From: Gemmatimonadota bacterium
GTDB taxonomy: Bacteria; Latescibacterota; UBA2968
Direction: 5' to 3'
Length of the DNA: 64,000 nucleotides
NCBI GenBank assembly: GCA_009838845.1
Contig: VXRD01000029.1
Location: 24,226-88,225 of the forward strand
Part shown: positions 24,581 through 33,406 of the stretch, in pieces
How positions within the stretch are numbered: the first letter of the stretch is position 1
How the letters are laid out: each line of letters opens with the position of its first letter
Notes under the pieces: model-generated
What the model was told of the DNA's origin: nothing
What the model saw: only the letters and a program-made list of their open reading frames with translations
Databases searched by the model: none
Position numbers and translations under genes: made by a program

Positions 24581-25969
24581 ATGGGCACAAAACCAAATTT
24601 TCTCATCATTGTTACAGACGATCAGGGCTACGGCGATCTGACTGCATTCAGTCATCATGCGCCAGACGTGCAAACGCCAAACATGGACCGGCTCGCTGAG
24701 CGCGGCGTTCTCTTTTCACAGGCCTATGTGACAGCTCCCGTATGCAGCCCTTCGCGTGCTGGATGGAATACGGGGAGACACCAGGTGCGTTGGGATCCGA
24801 AATCTTCCTTTTTTTGCGGACATCCTGAAACAGAAAAGAACATCGCCGAAATCATGAAGGCTAACGGCTATACCACAGCGCGTTTCGGCAAGAACGATTA
24901 CGGCCTGGGCTTTCACGATCACGAGGCTCACGAATATCCGTTGAACCACGGCTACGACGAGTTTCTTGGATTCTCGGCACACGGCCACGACTATTTCCTC
25001 CTCACCAAAGACATCGAAGACCGCACGCCCGATCCAAAAGGGCACAGCGCGGTTGTTGGGCCGCTCATGCACAACCGGGATTACAAAGAATTTGGGCAAG
25101 GGTATCTGACGGAAATCTTCACCGACGCGACAATCGATTTTCTCGAGAGCCATCAGGAAGAACCTTTCTTTGTGACACTCTCTTACAACTCCGTGCATCA
25201 CCTGATCCACCAGGTGCCCAAACGATACCTCGACAAGCACGGCGTAAGGGAGATTCCAAACTACGACCCGGAGACCATGGGCGGGTATGGGGACTGGTTC
25301 AAAAGGTATAGAATCCTCGGCGAGATCAATGCCGACGAGTTTCGCAGATACTATCTGGCGAACCTGAATTGCCTCGACGACAATATCGGTCGCCTTCTGG
25401 ACACGTTGGATCAGCTATCGCTTGCAGACAACACCATCGTGATCATGTTTTCAGACAACGGAGGCGCACCGAACACCGGTGCCTGCAACCTGCCGCTTGC
25501 CGGGAGCAAGTTTACGCTCTGGGAGGGCGGGATTCGCGTGCCATTTATCCTCGCCCGTCCAAATGAGTCGGCATCTGGAACGATCTGTAACAGGACGATC
25601 TCAACACTCGATATTCTTCCGACCTGTTTACAGGCGGCAGACATCAATCAGCCAGAAGGTTTGGACGGTCAACCCATCCCAAAAGATGTCACAAAAATCG
25701 CAGACCAGCGAGACCTCTTCTGGCGCTGGGGCGATAGTTATGCCGTGCGCTCTGGTGATTGGAAACTGTTGCATAAAGGTGGCAGGAGAGGTCAAGAGCC
25801 GTCCTGCGATGGGATCGTTGAACGCACAGAGCTTCTCCAGAATACCTGTCTGTTTAACCTGAAGGAAGATCCCTCAGAGAGCCAGGATCTGATCGATCAG
25901 CATCCCGAAGTCGTGGAACGCCTGCAGGATCTGTACGCGGCCTGGTCTGAGGAAGTCGATGGGGGCTAA
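24581..25969 (+). CDS. Sulfatase (arylsulfatase A-like)
   Basis: 462 aa from ATG 24581; the frame opens at 24554, but the nearly identical 5' end at 31929 supports the internal ATG. Motif C55-S-P-S-R59; D13-D14; MFSDNGGAPNT supplies Asp/Asn of the metal site; K in GSKFTLWEGG. No signal peptide. The first ~45 bases match the sulfatase at 31929 almost base for base (ACAAAACCAAATTTTCTCAT onward), after which the two diverge, suggesting exchange between paralogues. It ends three bases before the next sulfatase starts. Confidence 0.87.
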   Translation: MGTKPNFLIIVTDDQGYGDLTAFSHHAPDVQTPNMDRLAERGVLFSQAYVTAPVCSPSRAGWNTGRHQVRWDPKSSFFCGHPETEKNIAEIMKANGYTTARFGKNDYGLGFHDHEAHEYPLNHGYDEFLGFSAHGHDYFLLTKDIEDRTPDPKGHSAVVGPLMHNRDYKEFGQGYLTEIFTDATIDFLESHQEEPFFVTLSYNSVHHLIHQVPKRYLDKHGVREIPNYDPETMGGYGDWFKRYRILGEINADEFRRYYLANLNCLDDNIGRLLDTLDQLSLADNTIVIMFSDNGGAPNTGACNLPLAGSKFTLWEGGIRVPFILARPNESASGTICNRTISTLDILPTCLQAADINQPEGLDGQPIPKDVTKIADQRDLFWRWGDSYAVRSGDWKLLHKGGRRGQEPSCDGIVERTELLQNTCLFNLKEDPSESQDLIDQHPEVVERLQDLYAAWSEEVDGG

Positions 25970-25972
25970 GAG

Positions 25973-27445
25973 ATGAAAAACATTGTCGTAATCACCATTG
26001 AGCATCTTGCCGCTCGCGCATTGGGATGCTATGGCAATCCCGTCGGAGCGACACCTCATCTGGATCGCTTTGCCAGCGAAGCCATCAGGTTTGAAAACTG
26101 CACCGTACCTTCTCCGCTCTGCGTCGCATCACGGGTCGCATTTTTCACGGGTCGTTATCCCAGCGTTACAGGTTCCAGAGACAACACGCTGTTGATGCAA
26201 GAAAAGGAAGGATTTCATCTGCCAGGGCTATTGAAAGATGCTGGTGTCGGCTGTGGCCTATTTGGGAAAAACCACTGCTTTCCAGATGCCGAAACTGCAG
26301 GATTTGAAGCGTGTATTGAAGAATCGCCACTTCGGCACAAGCAGCGAGAAGCCTATGGGAAGCCATTTCCTGGGCCTGCAATACCCATCGACCCATCCGT
26401 GTTCGAATCACAAACAAGACGTTTCCGTTGGGGAGATCACCCAAATCCAATCTGGTATGGCGGAACCTACCCTTTCGATCCTGCTGAAACGCCAGCAAGA
26501 GCCAACGTGAATCATGCCCTCGATTATCTCGAACGGAAGGGTGACGAGCCTTCGTTTGTGTGGTTGAGCTTTTCCGATGTTCATCCGCCCTATCGGGCTC
26601 CCGAACCTTTTGCCACGATGTACAGACCAGAGGACATGCCTCTCCCACATAGACCAGAGAGTGAATTGGACTCAAAACCGTTCGTTCAGCAAGTCTATTA
26701 TCACGGCGGGTGGCTGCATCTCATGGATGACGAGCAACTGCGCCAGACAATGGCGTACTACTATGGCATGCTCAGGCACCTGGATGAATGCCTGGGCAAA
26801 TTCTTTGATGGACTAAAAGCGCTTGGTCGTTGGGACGACACCATCATTGTTGCCACAGGTGACCACGGTGAGTACCTGGGCGAACACGGACTCATTCGGA
26901 AAACAGCTGCATTCTACGACTGCATTGTCCAGGTCCCATTGATCGTAAGGGGTTTGGAACATGCACGGGATGGTGCAACAAACGCACTGCAGATTGAGCA
27001 AATCGACTTGATGCCCACATTACTCCAGAGTAGCGGAATCTCGATCCCGTTGGGTGTTCAGGGTAGAAGTGTGACAGATATGATGTCGGGTATGGCTCCA
27101 GAGAGAGACTGTACCTATGCGGAAGTTGGCAGCCGTCAGCCATTGCCAGAGGGAGGACCAGAAGCAGAACTGGACGCGCTGAAAGCCGGCATAAGTCGGA
27201 CGGAGCCCGTACCGGAATTGCCGCTGGTTGAGTCGGGAACGTTCTTCCTTTCTCGGGGTCGCATGGTTCGAAACGAGAAGTGGAAATACGCACATTATGT
27301 GAATGATCGTTCTGAACTTTACGACTTGCAGAACGACCCGGGCGAACTGGTGAATCTGGCAGGAAATCCGGATTATCGAGATCGGGAAGAAGCAATGCGC
27401 AGCAGGCTGCTGGAACGAACAATTGAAGCTGGCGACCCTCGTTGA
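25973..27445 (+). CDS. Sulfatase with C-x-A-x-R motif
   Basis: 490 aa. The modification motif is C50-V-A-S-R54: Ala replaces the usual Pro, a form accepted by the radical-SAM maturase (anSME) according to established work on C/S-x-A/P-x-R motifs. The N-terminal metal site reads TIEHLAAR, Glu-His instead of Asp-Asp. ATGDHGEYLGEHG and K in RKTAAF are normal. No signal peptide. These changes may alter maturation or metal binding; a non-catalytic protein is possible but less likely given the intact remainder. It is tightly packed with neighbours (AAGAG, ATG 25973). Confidence 0.85.
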   Translation: MKNIVVITIEHLAARALGCYGNPVGATPHLDRFASEAIRFENCTVPSPLCVASRVAFFTGRYPSVTGSRDNTLLMQEKEGFHLPGLLKDAGVGCGLFGKNHCFPDAETAGFEACIEESPLRHKQREAYGKPFPGPAIPIDPSVFESQTRRFRWGDHPNPIWYGGTYPFDPAETPARANVNHALDYLERKGDEPSFVWLSFSDVHPPYRAPEPFATMYRPEDMPLPHRPESELDSKPFVQQVYYHGGWLHLMDDEQLRQTMAYYYGMLRHLDECLGKFFDGLKALGRWDDTIIVATGDHGEYLGEHGLIRKTAAFYDCIVQVPLIVRGLEHARDGATNALQIEQIDLMPTLLQSSGISIPLGVQGRSVTDMMSGMAPERDCTYAEVGSRQPLPEGGPEAELDALKAGISRTEPVPELPLVESGTFFLSRGRMVRNEKWKYAHYVNDRSELYDLQNDPGELVNLAGNPDYRDREEAMRSRLLERTIEAGDPR

Positions 27446-27485
27446 CCTCTTGCTACAATTCGTCCGCAACGCGAAAGGAACAGAT

Positions 27486-28826
27486 ATGGAACGACCGCAT
27501 ATCATTCTCATAACAACGGACCAACAACATCACAGAATGGCGAGCTATTCCGGTGACCCTTATGTCAGTACGCCCAATTTGGATAAACTGGCTGCAGGTG
27601 GTAAGAGATTCGAGCTCACCTACGTTTCCAATCCAGTTTGTGTCCCATTCAGGTACGCCCTGGTCTCAGGCCATATGCCGCACACTTTTGATGGCCTGGA
27701 GCATAACTCCAAGGGGATGGCTTCGGAACATCCGCGGATTTTGGACCATATTGATACGCCATTGATGGGGACACTCCTCCGAAATTGTGGATATGATACG
27801 TACGCCGGCGGTAAGCTGCACGTAGAGGGCACCCAGGTTTTCACAAAAGAAAAGGCAGAGGAATTCGGATTTGAGTCGCTCACAACCGATCAGAGGGATG
27901 AGCTTGCGGAGAGATCTGCTAATTTTCTCAAAAACAGAGATTCCGATCGCCCGTTCTTCCTCTGGGCATCGTTCATTAATCCACACGATATATGTAAAGT
28001 CCTGGATGAGGATGGGAAGCCGACACATCCTTCGGATCCAGGAGACAACTTGCCTCCCTTGCCGGATAATCACGCACCCCCTCAGGATGAGCCAAAGTGG
28101 ATGCAGAGATTCCGTGATGGGACACTGGGAGACGAGGAGACAATCGAAATCGGCCTCAACCGAAGATTCGGTCAGCGTGCAATCCACTGGACCGAACACG
28201 AGTGGCGGACCTACCGTGCGGCTTACCGTTTTTATATGGAGGACCTGGACCAACAGTTGGGTGTGATACTGGATGCGCTCGATGACACCGGTCTGCGGGA
28301 GAGTACGGTTGTCATATTTACAAGTGACCATGGCGATCATGATGGGGAACACGGATTGACAATGAAGCGGTCGTTCTACGAAGCGTCGTCACACGTACCG
28401 CTCACGATCAGTTGGCCTGGAAGAGTTTCTCCAGGTCAGATCGATGCTTTGGTCAATAATGGGATCGATCTGCTTCCGACGTTATGCGACTTTGCCGAAG
28501 GAGAAATTCCAGATTCACTACCCGGTAGAAGCTTGAAACCCCTTGCTCTGGGCGAGCAACCCGATTGGCGGGAATTCGTCGTTGCCGAAACTGTTGGCGG
28601 TAGAATGGTAAGGTCTGCCAGGTACAAGTACTCCATTTTCCACTACAATGGTACGTCGGAAGAAATGCTTGTCGATATGGTTTCGGATCCCACTGAAACA
28701 AAGAACCTCGCCAATGATCCTGAATTCATTCAGATCCTGACGGATCACCGAAACCGACTATCTGATTGGGTCCAGGCACACGCCGACACGCAAGGCGCCA
28801 CCTACCTGAAAGCCCTGGCACCGTAG
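27486..28826 (+). CDS. Sulfatase (S1 family)
   Basis: 446 aa from ATG 27486 (AAAGGAA upstream); the open frame extends to TTG 27423 inside the previous gene, but homology starts at MERPHIILITTDQQ. Motif C52-V-P-F-R56, with an unusual Phe in the fourth position. D12/Q13; FTSDHGDHDGEHG; K in TMKRSFYE. No signal peptide. Last sulfatase before the ATPase gene that interrupts the array. Confidence 0.86.
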   Translation: MERPHIILITTDQQHHRMASYSGDPYVSTPNLDKLAAGGKRFELTYVSNPVCVPFRYALVSGHMPHTFDGLEHNSKGMASEHPRILDHIDTPLMGTLLRNCGYDTYAGGKLHVEGTQVFTKEKAEEFGFESLTTDQRDELAERSANFLKNRDSDRPFFLWASFINPHDICKVLDEDGKPTHPSDPGDNLPPLPDNHAPPQDEPKWMQRFRDGTLGDEETIEIGLNRRFGQRAIHWTEHEWRTYRAAYRFYMEDLDQQLGVILDALDDTGLRESTVVIFTSDHGDHDGEHGLTMKRSFYEASSHVPLTISWPGRVSPGQIDALVNNGIDLLPTLCDFAEGEIPDSLPGRSLKPLALGEQPDWREFVVAETVGGRMVRSARYKYSIFHYNGTSEEMLVDMVSDPTETKNLANDPEFIQILTDHRNRLSDWVQAHADTQGATYLKALAP

Positions 28827-28870
28827 GGGCGTAAAGGCTTACCGCCTACTGTGTTTTATCCTTGCAAATC

Positions 28871-28885
28871 GGGAGTCAGACTCCC
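28871..28885. promoter_or_regulatory. 15-bp palindrome before the ATPase gene
   Basis: GGGAGTCAGACTCCC: seven-base arms around one base, too tight for an RNA hairpin, so a DNA-level protein site is more likely. It ends 11 bases before the ATG at 28897. Confidence 0.45.
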
Positions 28886-28896
28886 ATATTACAAGA

Positions 28897-30045
28897 ATGA
28901 ACATCAACAGAAAAATTCAGACAAAGGTCTCTGAATACGCGAGGTACTTCCCTGTCACGGCAATTCTGGGGCCTCGCCAGTGTGGAAAGACCACCCTGGC
29001 CAAGACGTGGCTTGCTGAACAGCCGGCGTCACACTATCTCGACCTTGAGCTCCCCTCCGACGTCGCACGTCTGGCCGAGCCTGAAGATTACCTCCGCCGC
29101 CATCGGGATCACATCGTCTGCCTCGACGAGATCCAGCGCGTCCCCGAATTGTTCCGCGTACTTCGCGGGCTCTGCGATGAGACCGGTTCTCCGGGACAGT
29201 TTATGGTGCTGGGATCGGCTTCTCCAGATCTGCTCCAACAGTCGTCTGAGACGCTCGCCGGTCGCATCGGTTTCATCGAACTGGCGCCCTTTGTCGAAGA
29301 AGAGATCGGGGTGGAGAATCAGTCAAGGCTCTGGCTGCGAGGCGGATTCCCGCGAAGCTATCTGGCCCCATCAGACGGAATGAGCCGGGCGTGGCTGGAC
29401 AGTTTCATCCAGACGTTTCTCGAACGCGACATTCCTCAACTGGGTATCCGCGTACCCGCGATAACGCTACGACAATTCTGGGAGATGTGCGCTCACCTGC
29501 ACGGGGATCTGTGGAACCACGCCAAAGTGGCTTCTTCCCTGGGCGTAACGGGCAAGACGGTTGGACATTACCTCCGCATCCTTGAGCAGGCCTACATGGT
29601 AAGGCGGCTTTCGCCCTGCGCGGCCAACGTCAAGAAGCGCCTTGTGAAGAGCCCCCGTGTTTATCTCAGAGATACCGGCATCCTTCACCGGTTGCTGCGT
29701 TTGGATTCTTTCGACGACCTGGATGGCCATCCGGTTCGCGGCAACTCCTGGGAAGGATACGTCATCGAGCAAATCGCCGCGGCGGTGCCCGACGCCGAAC
29801 TGAGCTTCTACCGGACCTCGGCTGGCGCTGAGATCGACCTGCTGATCCGACGGAGAAATAAGCTCGTCGCGGTGGAGATCAAAGCATCGTCGTCGCCCCG
29901 CCTCGAGCGCGGCTTCTGGTCGGCGCAGGACGATGTCCAACCGGATCAGTCCTGGGTGGCGGCACCAGTGGGTGCACCGTTTGCCTTGAGCGAAACGGTA
30001 ACAGTTGCGCCACCTGCCGTCATCTGCAATGCACTGAATTCGTGA
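28897..30045 (+). CDS. AAA ATPase with DUF4143 C-terminal domain
   Basis: 382 aa. N-terminal AAA_14 ATPase: Walker A GPRQCGKTT near residues 25-33, Walker B IVCLDEIQ, arginine-finger region GSASPDLL. The C-terminal DUF4143 half ends with a nuclease-like ED..K arrangement (SFYRTSAGAEIDLLIRRR then VAVEIKAS), reminiscent of PD-(D/E)xK folds. These proteins are common, often horizontally acquired, and of uncertain function, possibly defence or conflict-related. It is GC-richer than the flanking sulfatases, has its own palindrome upstream and no functional link to them, so it is probably an insertion into the array. A sulfatase follows after 22 bases. Confidence 0.85.
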   Translation: MNINRKIQTKVSEYARYFPVTAILGPRQCGKTTLAKTWLAEQPASHYLDLELPSDVARLAEPEDYLRRHRDHIVCLDEIQRVPELFRVLRGLCDETGSPGQFMVLGSASPDLLQQSSETLAGRIGFIELAPFVEEEIGVENQSRLWLRGGFPRSYLAPSDGMSRAWLDSFIQTFLERDIPQLGIRVPAITLRQFWEMCAHLHGDLWNHAKVASSLGVTGKTVGHYLRILEQAYMVRRLSPCAANVKKRLVKSPRVYLRDTGILHRLLRLDSFDDLDGHPVRGNSWEGYVIEQIAAAVPDAELSFYRTSAGAEIDLLIRRRNKLVAVEIKASSSPRLERGFWSAQDDVQPDQSWVAAPVGAPFALSETVTVAPPAVICNALNS

Positions 30046-30067
30046 ATCGATATTAAGGAGAACCGCA

Positions 30068-31414
30068 ATGGCTGAATCGAAAAGACCCAATATCGTATTT
30101 GTCTTCGCCGACGATTGGGGGTGGGGTGACTTGAGTTGCTACGGCCACCAGTTTGTAAAAACGCCAAATCTGGATCGGCTCGCTTCGCAGGGCATTCTCT
30201 TCTCACAATTCTATGTTTGCTCGGGTGTGTGCTCACCCAGCCGGGCAGCGGTCATGACGGGTCGATTTCCTGCCCACTGGGGCATACATGGCCATTTTGC
30301 CCGTCACGAGCAGAACGCCCTACGCGGCATGCCAGACTGGTTGGATCCCGATGCAACGACCATCACGGGTCTCCTGCAACAAAGTGGCTATGCTGTTGGC
30401 CACTTTGGCAAGTGGCACCTGGGAAGTGGCGAAGAAGCACCTAATACCACGGCTTATGGAATTGACGAATCCAAAACATTCAATGCGGTCGGACCCCCCA
30501 TTGAGATTCCCGAAGGCAGATCTCAATCTACAGAGGTAATTATAGATGAAACCATATCCTTCATCGAAAGACATCAGGATGAGCCTTTCTTTGTTCAAGC
30601 GTGGTTGCTTGACACCCACGCCACTCTGGATCCTACAGAGGAGCAGATGGAACCCTATATGAATCTTACCGCTCAGGGCCTGGAAGACAAACACAAAGGT
30701 GCACTACGCATCTACTATTCTGTCGTTACCAACGCAGATTACCACATTGGACGGCTCATGGATCGGCTGGATCAACTGGGCCTTTCCGACAACACGATTG
30801 TCATCTTCTCAGCTGATAACGGCCCTGAGGATATCCACGTCCGAAATGCGTCACACAGTGGCGTCGGTTCTTCTGGTCCCTTTCGAGGTCGTAAAAGAAG
30901 CCTCTACGAAGGCGGTGTGCGAACCCCTTTCATTCTTCGGTGGCCAGGCAGTGGCGGACCAAAAGGCAAAGTTGACAACACGACGCCCTTATGTGCCGTA
31001 GATCTGTTGCCTACTTTTTGTTCCATCGCTGGCATAGACATTCCAGACAACATTGGTCTGCAGGGCGAGGATATGACAGCCGCCTTTCGAGGTAACTCGG
31101 TAGATCGCACGACGCCGTTGATGTGGGAGTGGCGATTTCGAGTTCACGGCCATTGCCTTCACAAAAGCCCGATCCTTTCAATCCGCGAGGGTGACTGGAA
31201 GCTGCTTCTCAACCCGGACAGAAGTCGTGTCGAGCTGTACAACATTCCTGCAGATCCGATGGAACTCGTCAATCACGCCAAATTTGAAGAGCCCCTGGTC
31301 AAGCAGATGTCAGAGCAGGTCATGGATTGGCAAGCCACACTGCCGGAAGGCCCCATCGATGATGATGCTGGATCCAACGCTTACCCGTGGCCCGGGACAA
31401 TTTTCGAAAAATAA
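30068..31414 (+). CDS. Sulfatase (arylsulfatase A-like)
   Basis: 448 aa, AAGGAG upstream. Motif C55-S-P-S-R59; D15-D16 in VFADDWGWGD; IFSADNGPED and K in GRKRSLYEGG complete the site; GKWHLGSGEE typical. It is compact, lacking the long inserts of the neighbours, and has no signal peptide. Downstream, at 31416-31445, a ten-codon ORF (MTVETKIID) may be another vestigial start. Confidence 0.87.
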   Translation: MAESKRPNIVFVFADDWGWGDLSCYGHQFVKTPNLDRLASQGILFSQFYVCSGVCSPSRAAVMTGRFPAHWGIHGHFARHEQNALRGMPDWLDPDATTITGLLQQSGYAVGHFGKWHLGSGEEAPNTTAYGIDESKTFNAVGPPIEIPEGRSQSTEVIIDETISFIERHQDEPFFVQAWLLDTHATLDPTEEQMEPYMNLTAQGLEDKHKGALRIYYSVVTNADYHIGRLMDRLDQLGLSDNTIVIFSADNGPEDIHVRNASHSGVGSSGPFRGRKRSLYEGGVRTPFILRWPGSGGPKGKVDNTTPLCAVDLLPTFCSIAGIDIPDNIGLQGEDMTAAFRGNSVDRTTPLMWEWRFRVHGHCLHKSPILSIREGDWKLLLNPDRSRVELYNIPADPMELVNHAKFEEPLVKQMSEQVMDWQATLPEGPIDDDAGSNAYPWPGTIFEK

Positions 31415-31476
31415 AATGACTGTAGAAACAAAGATTATCGACTAAAAAGCTCAAAGAGCGCATCAGGGGAGTCATT

Positions 31477-31923
31477 ATGCAGTCACAAAACAAACCCAAC
31501 ATCATCGATCAGATGGGGGCGAAGTGGCTGGAAGCGGCCCTGAACGGCATCTGCGACCTGCCGAACCTGAAACGCCTCCAGAGCATGGGCGTAACCTTCA
31601 CCAATGCATTTTCCAACAACCCGGTCTGCTGTCCGGCTCGGGCGGGCATTGCCACGGGACTCACCAGCCGAGGCCACGGTCTGCTCTCCAATGGCTACCG
31701 ACTCAATCCCGACATCCCCACCTTTATGAAGACATTGCAGATGGCCGGGTGGCGAACCGGCGCGTTTGGCAAGATCCATTTCTATCCCTTTGACTCAGAA
31801 TACTACCCGTACCCGGACTACACGGCTGGGATGTGGTACACAACACCGAAGACAACCGGACCGGCGAGTGGCACGACTGGATCGAAGTGGATCGCTGAGG
31901 ATGCTGCCGCACTCAAGGAATGA
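31477..31923 (+). pseudogene. Collapsed sulfatase-PhyH pair
   Basis: Up to about 31816 this copies the first ~115 codons of the sulfatase at 39459 with mainly synonymous changes, including the C-C-P-A-R site. It carries a 12-base deletion that removes four residues before the first metal Asp and a ~7-base deletion near 31816 that shifts the frame. From 31888 to the stop it reads WIAEDAAALKE, matching the end (WSAEDAADLKN) of the PhyH gene at 41086-41928. In the intact pair the same two ends lie 2.4 kb apart. The first codons (MQSQNKPN) instead match the sulfatase at 37796. Non-functional. Confidence 0.8.
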
Positions 31924-31928
31924 TCATT

Positions 31929-33236
31929 ATGGCCACAAAACCAAATTTTCTCATCATTGTTACAGACGATCAGGGGTATGGAGATGCGGGTTGTTATTGG
32001 GATACAGAGGTCGATACACCAACGATGGATGCGATTGCAAAAAATGGGGTGCGTTTTACACAGTTGAGGGTCAATCCACTTTGTGCGCCAACGCGTGCAT
32101 CTCTTTTTTCTGGGCAGTATTCTTTGGAATGCGGCATGTGGCGTGGCCCATCACTGCCGGGGCAGAAAACAGATACGTTGCCAAGGCGCATTCATGATGA
32201 TGTAAAACTTTTACCCGAGTTTTTGAAGGAAGCAGGATATAAAACTGGCATGTTTGGCAAGTGGCATTTGGGATATGATGCACCCAATGTGCCCAATGAA
32301 CGCGGTTTTGAAGAATTTGTCGGATTTTTGGGTGGTGCACACCCCTATTGGCCTTTTGATGGTAGTCGCCTTTTGCACAATGACCAGCCCATGGTGCATG
32401 AAGATCATTTGACGGATGTGTTTACTGGTTATGCGATTGACTTTATTCGGAAACATCGTGATAAGCCGTTTTTTTGTTATGTGCCTTACAATGCTGTGCA
32501 TGGTCCCTTGTGGCGAGAACAGGCACCCAAAACATCGGGCAAAGCCGAGTGGTTAAAAAAGTATGAAGATCGCGGTATTGAGTTCCCCAAGCGCGACTAT
32601 TGTGCGGTGCTGGATCATATGGATGATGGTGTGGGTAAAATCATGGCGACATTGCATGAGTTGGCTATCGTAGATAACACACTTGTCATCTACTTGAGCG
32701 ATAATGGTGCAATGATTGATAAATTTCCAGGCAATAATGGCCCTTTACGCGGGCAAAAAGGAATGACATATGAAGGTGGAATCCGCGTGCCTGCGGTGAT
32801 GCAGTGGCCGGGTGTTATTCCCAAAGGGATGGTATCTGATGCAGGTGCTGTGCATTTTGATTTGTTTGCCACTGTGCTGGATGCGGCTGGCATTGAGATT
32901 CCCAAAATGAATGGACAGCATCCAGTTCATGGAGTGAGTTTGCTTGCGCATTTGAGATCACATGGGCAAGAAGATTTGCCAGGGCGGTATGTGTTTTGGG
33001 ATTTGTTTGGGAAAATGGGAGCGGTAAAAGACGATTGGAAACTGGTTGGTACAGGCCCTAATCATCGCGGGCAATTTGCCGAGGCTATTCCGGTTATTGA
33101 AGAATTGCAATTTGAATTGTACAAGCTCGATCAGGATATTGGCGAAGCCAATGATTTGGCCAGTCAATATCCTGATATTTATAACGATCTTAAAAGCCAA
33201 CTCATTGACTGGTTTCAACGGGCGAAAGGATCGTGA
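31929..33236 (+). CDS. Sulfatase (arylsulfatase A-like)
   Basis: 435 aa from ATG 31929. Motif C52-A-P-T-R56; D13-D14; YLSDNGAMID and K in GQKGMTYEGG; GKWHLGYDAP. No signal peptide. AT-rich codon use contrasts with the remnant just upstream, while the first ~45 bases are shared with the sulfatase at 24581, consistent with a recombination joint at the 5' end. Its stop overlaps a vestigial ATG (33236). Confidence 0.87.
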   Translation: MATKPNFLIIVTDDQGYGDAGCYWDTEVDTPTMDAIAKNGVRFTQLRVNPLCAPTRASLFSGQYSLECGMWRGPSLPGQKTDTLPRRIHDDVKLLPEFLKEAGYKTGMFGKWHLGYDAPNVPNERGFEEFVGFLGGAHPYWPFDGSRLLHNDQPMVHEDHLTDVFTGYAIDFIRKHRDKPFFCYVPYNAVHGPLWREQAPKTSGKAEWLKKYEDRGIEFPKRDYCAVLDHMDDGVGKIMATLHELAIVDNTLVIYLSDNGAMIDKFPGNNGPLRGQKGMTYEGGIRVPAVMQWPGVIPKGMVSDAGAVHFDLFATVLDAAGIEIPKMNGQHPVHGVSLLAHLRSHGQEDLPGRYVFWDLFGKMGAVKDDWKLVGTGPNHRGQFAEAIPVIEELQFELYKLDQDIGEANDLASQYPDIYNDLKSQLIDWFQRAKGS

Positions 33237-33402
33237 TGATGGGTGATAACAACAGCGGTTCCTACCCGAATATCGTGATCAGCCCTTTTACACATCCACA
33301 GAGACAGGATAAGAGATGAAAAGCATTAATGCCTGGGAACTGTACGCGACCTGGTCTAAGGAAGTCGATGGAGATCGAAAAACAGGTTATGATAAGGAGT
33401 GA
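33236..33402 (+). pseudogene. Two vestigial ORFs with sulfatase-like ends
   Basis: ATG 33236 gives a 27-codon ORF containing SYPNIVIS, like a sulfatase start. ATG 33316 (AAGAG upstream, as before the sulfatase at 25973) gives MKSI and then ELYATWSKEVDGD, matching the end of the sulfatase at 24581 (DLYAAWSEEVDGG). The leader TTACACATCCACAGAGAC (33293-33310) nearly repeats that of the PhyH gene at 35985. Confidence 0.55.
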
Positions 33403-33406
33403 TTTT

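Noticed and set aside
28871..28885. GGGAGTCAGACTCCC as a terminator of the sulfatase array
   Set aside because: A one-base loop cannot form an RNA hairpin and no T-run follows; kept as a DNA palindrome.
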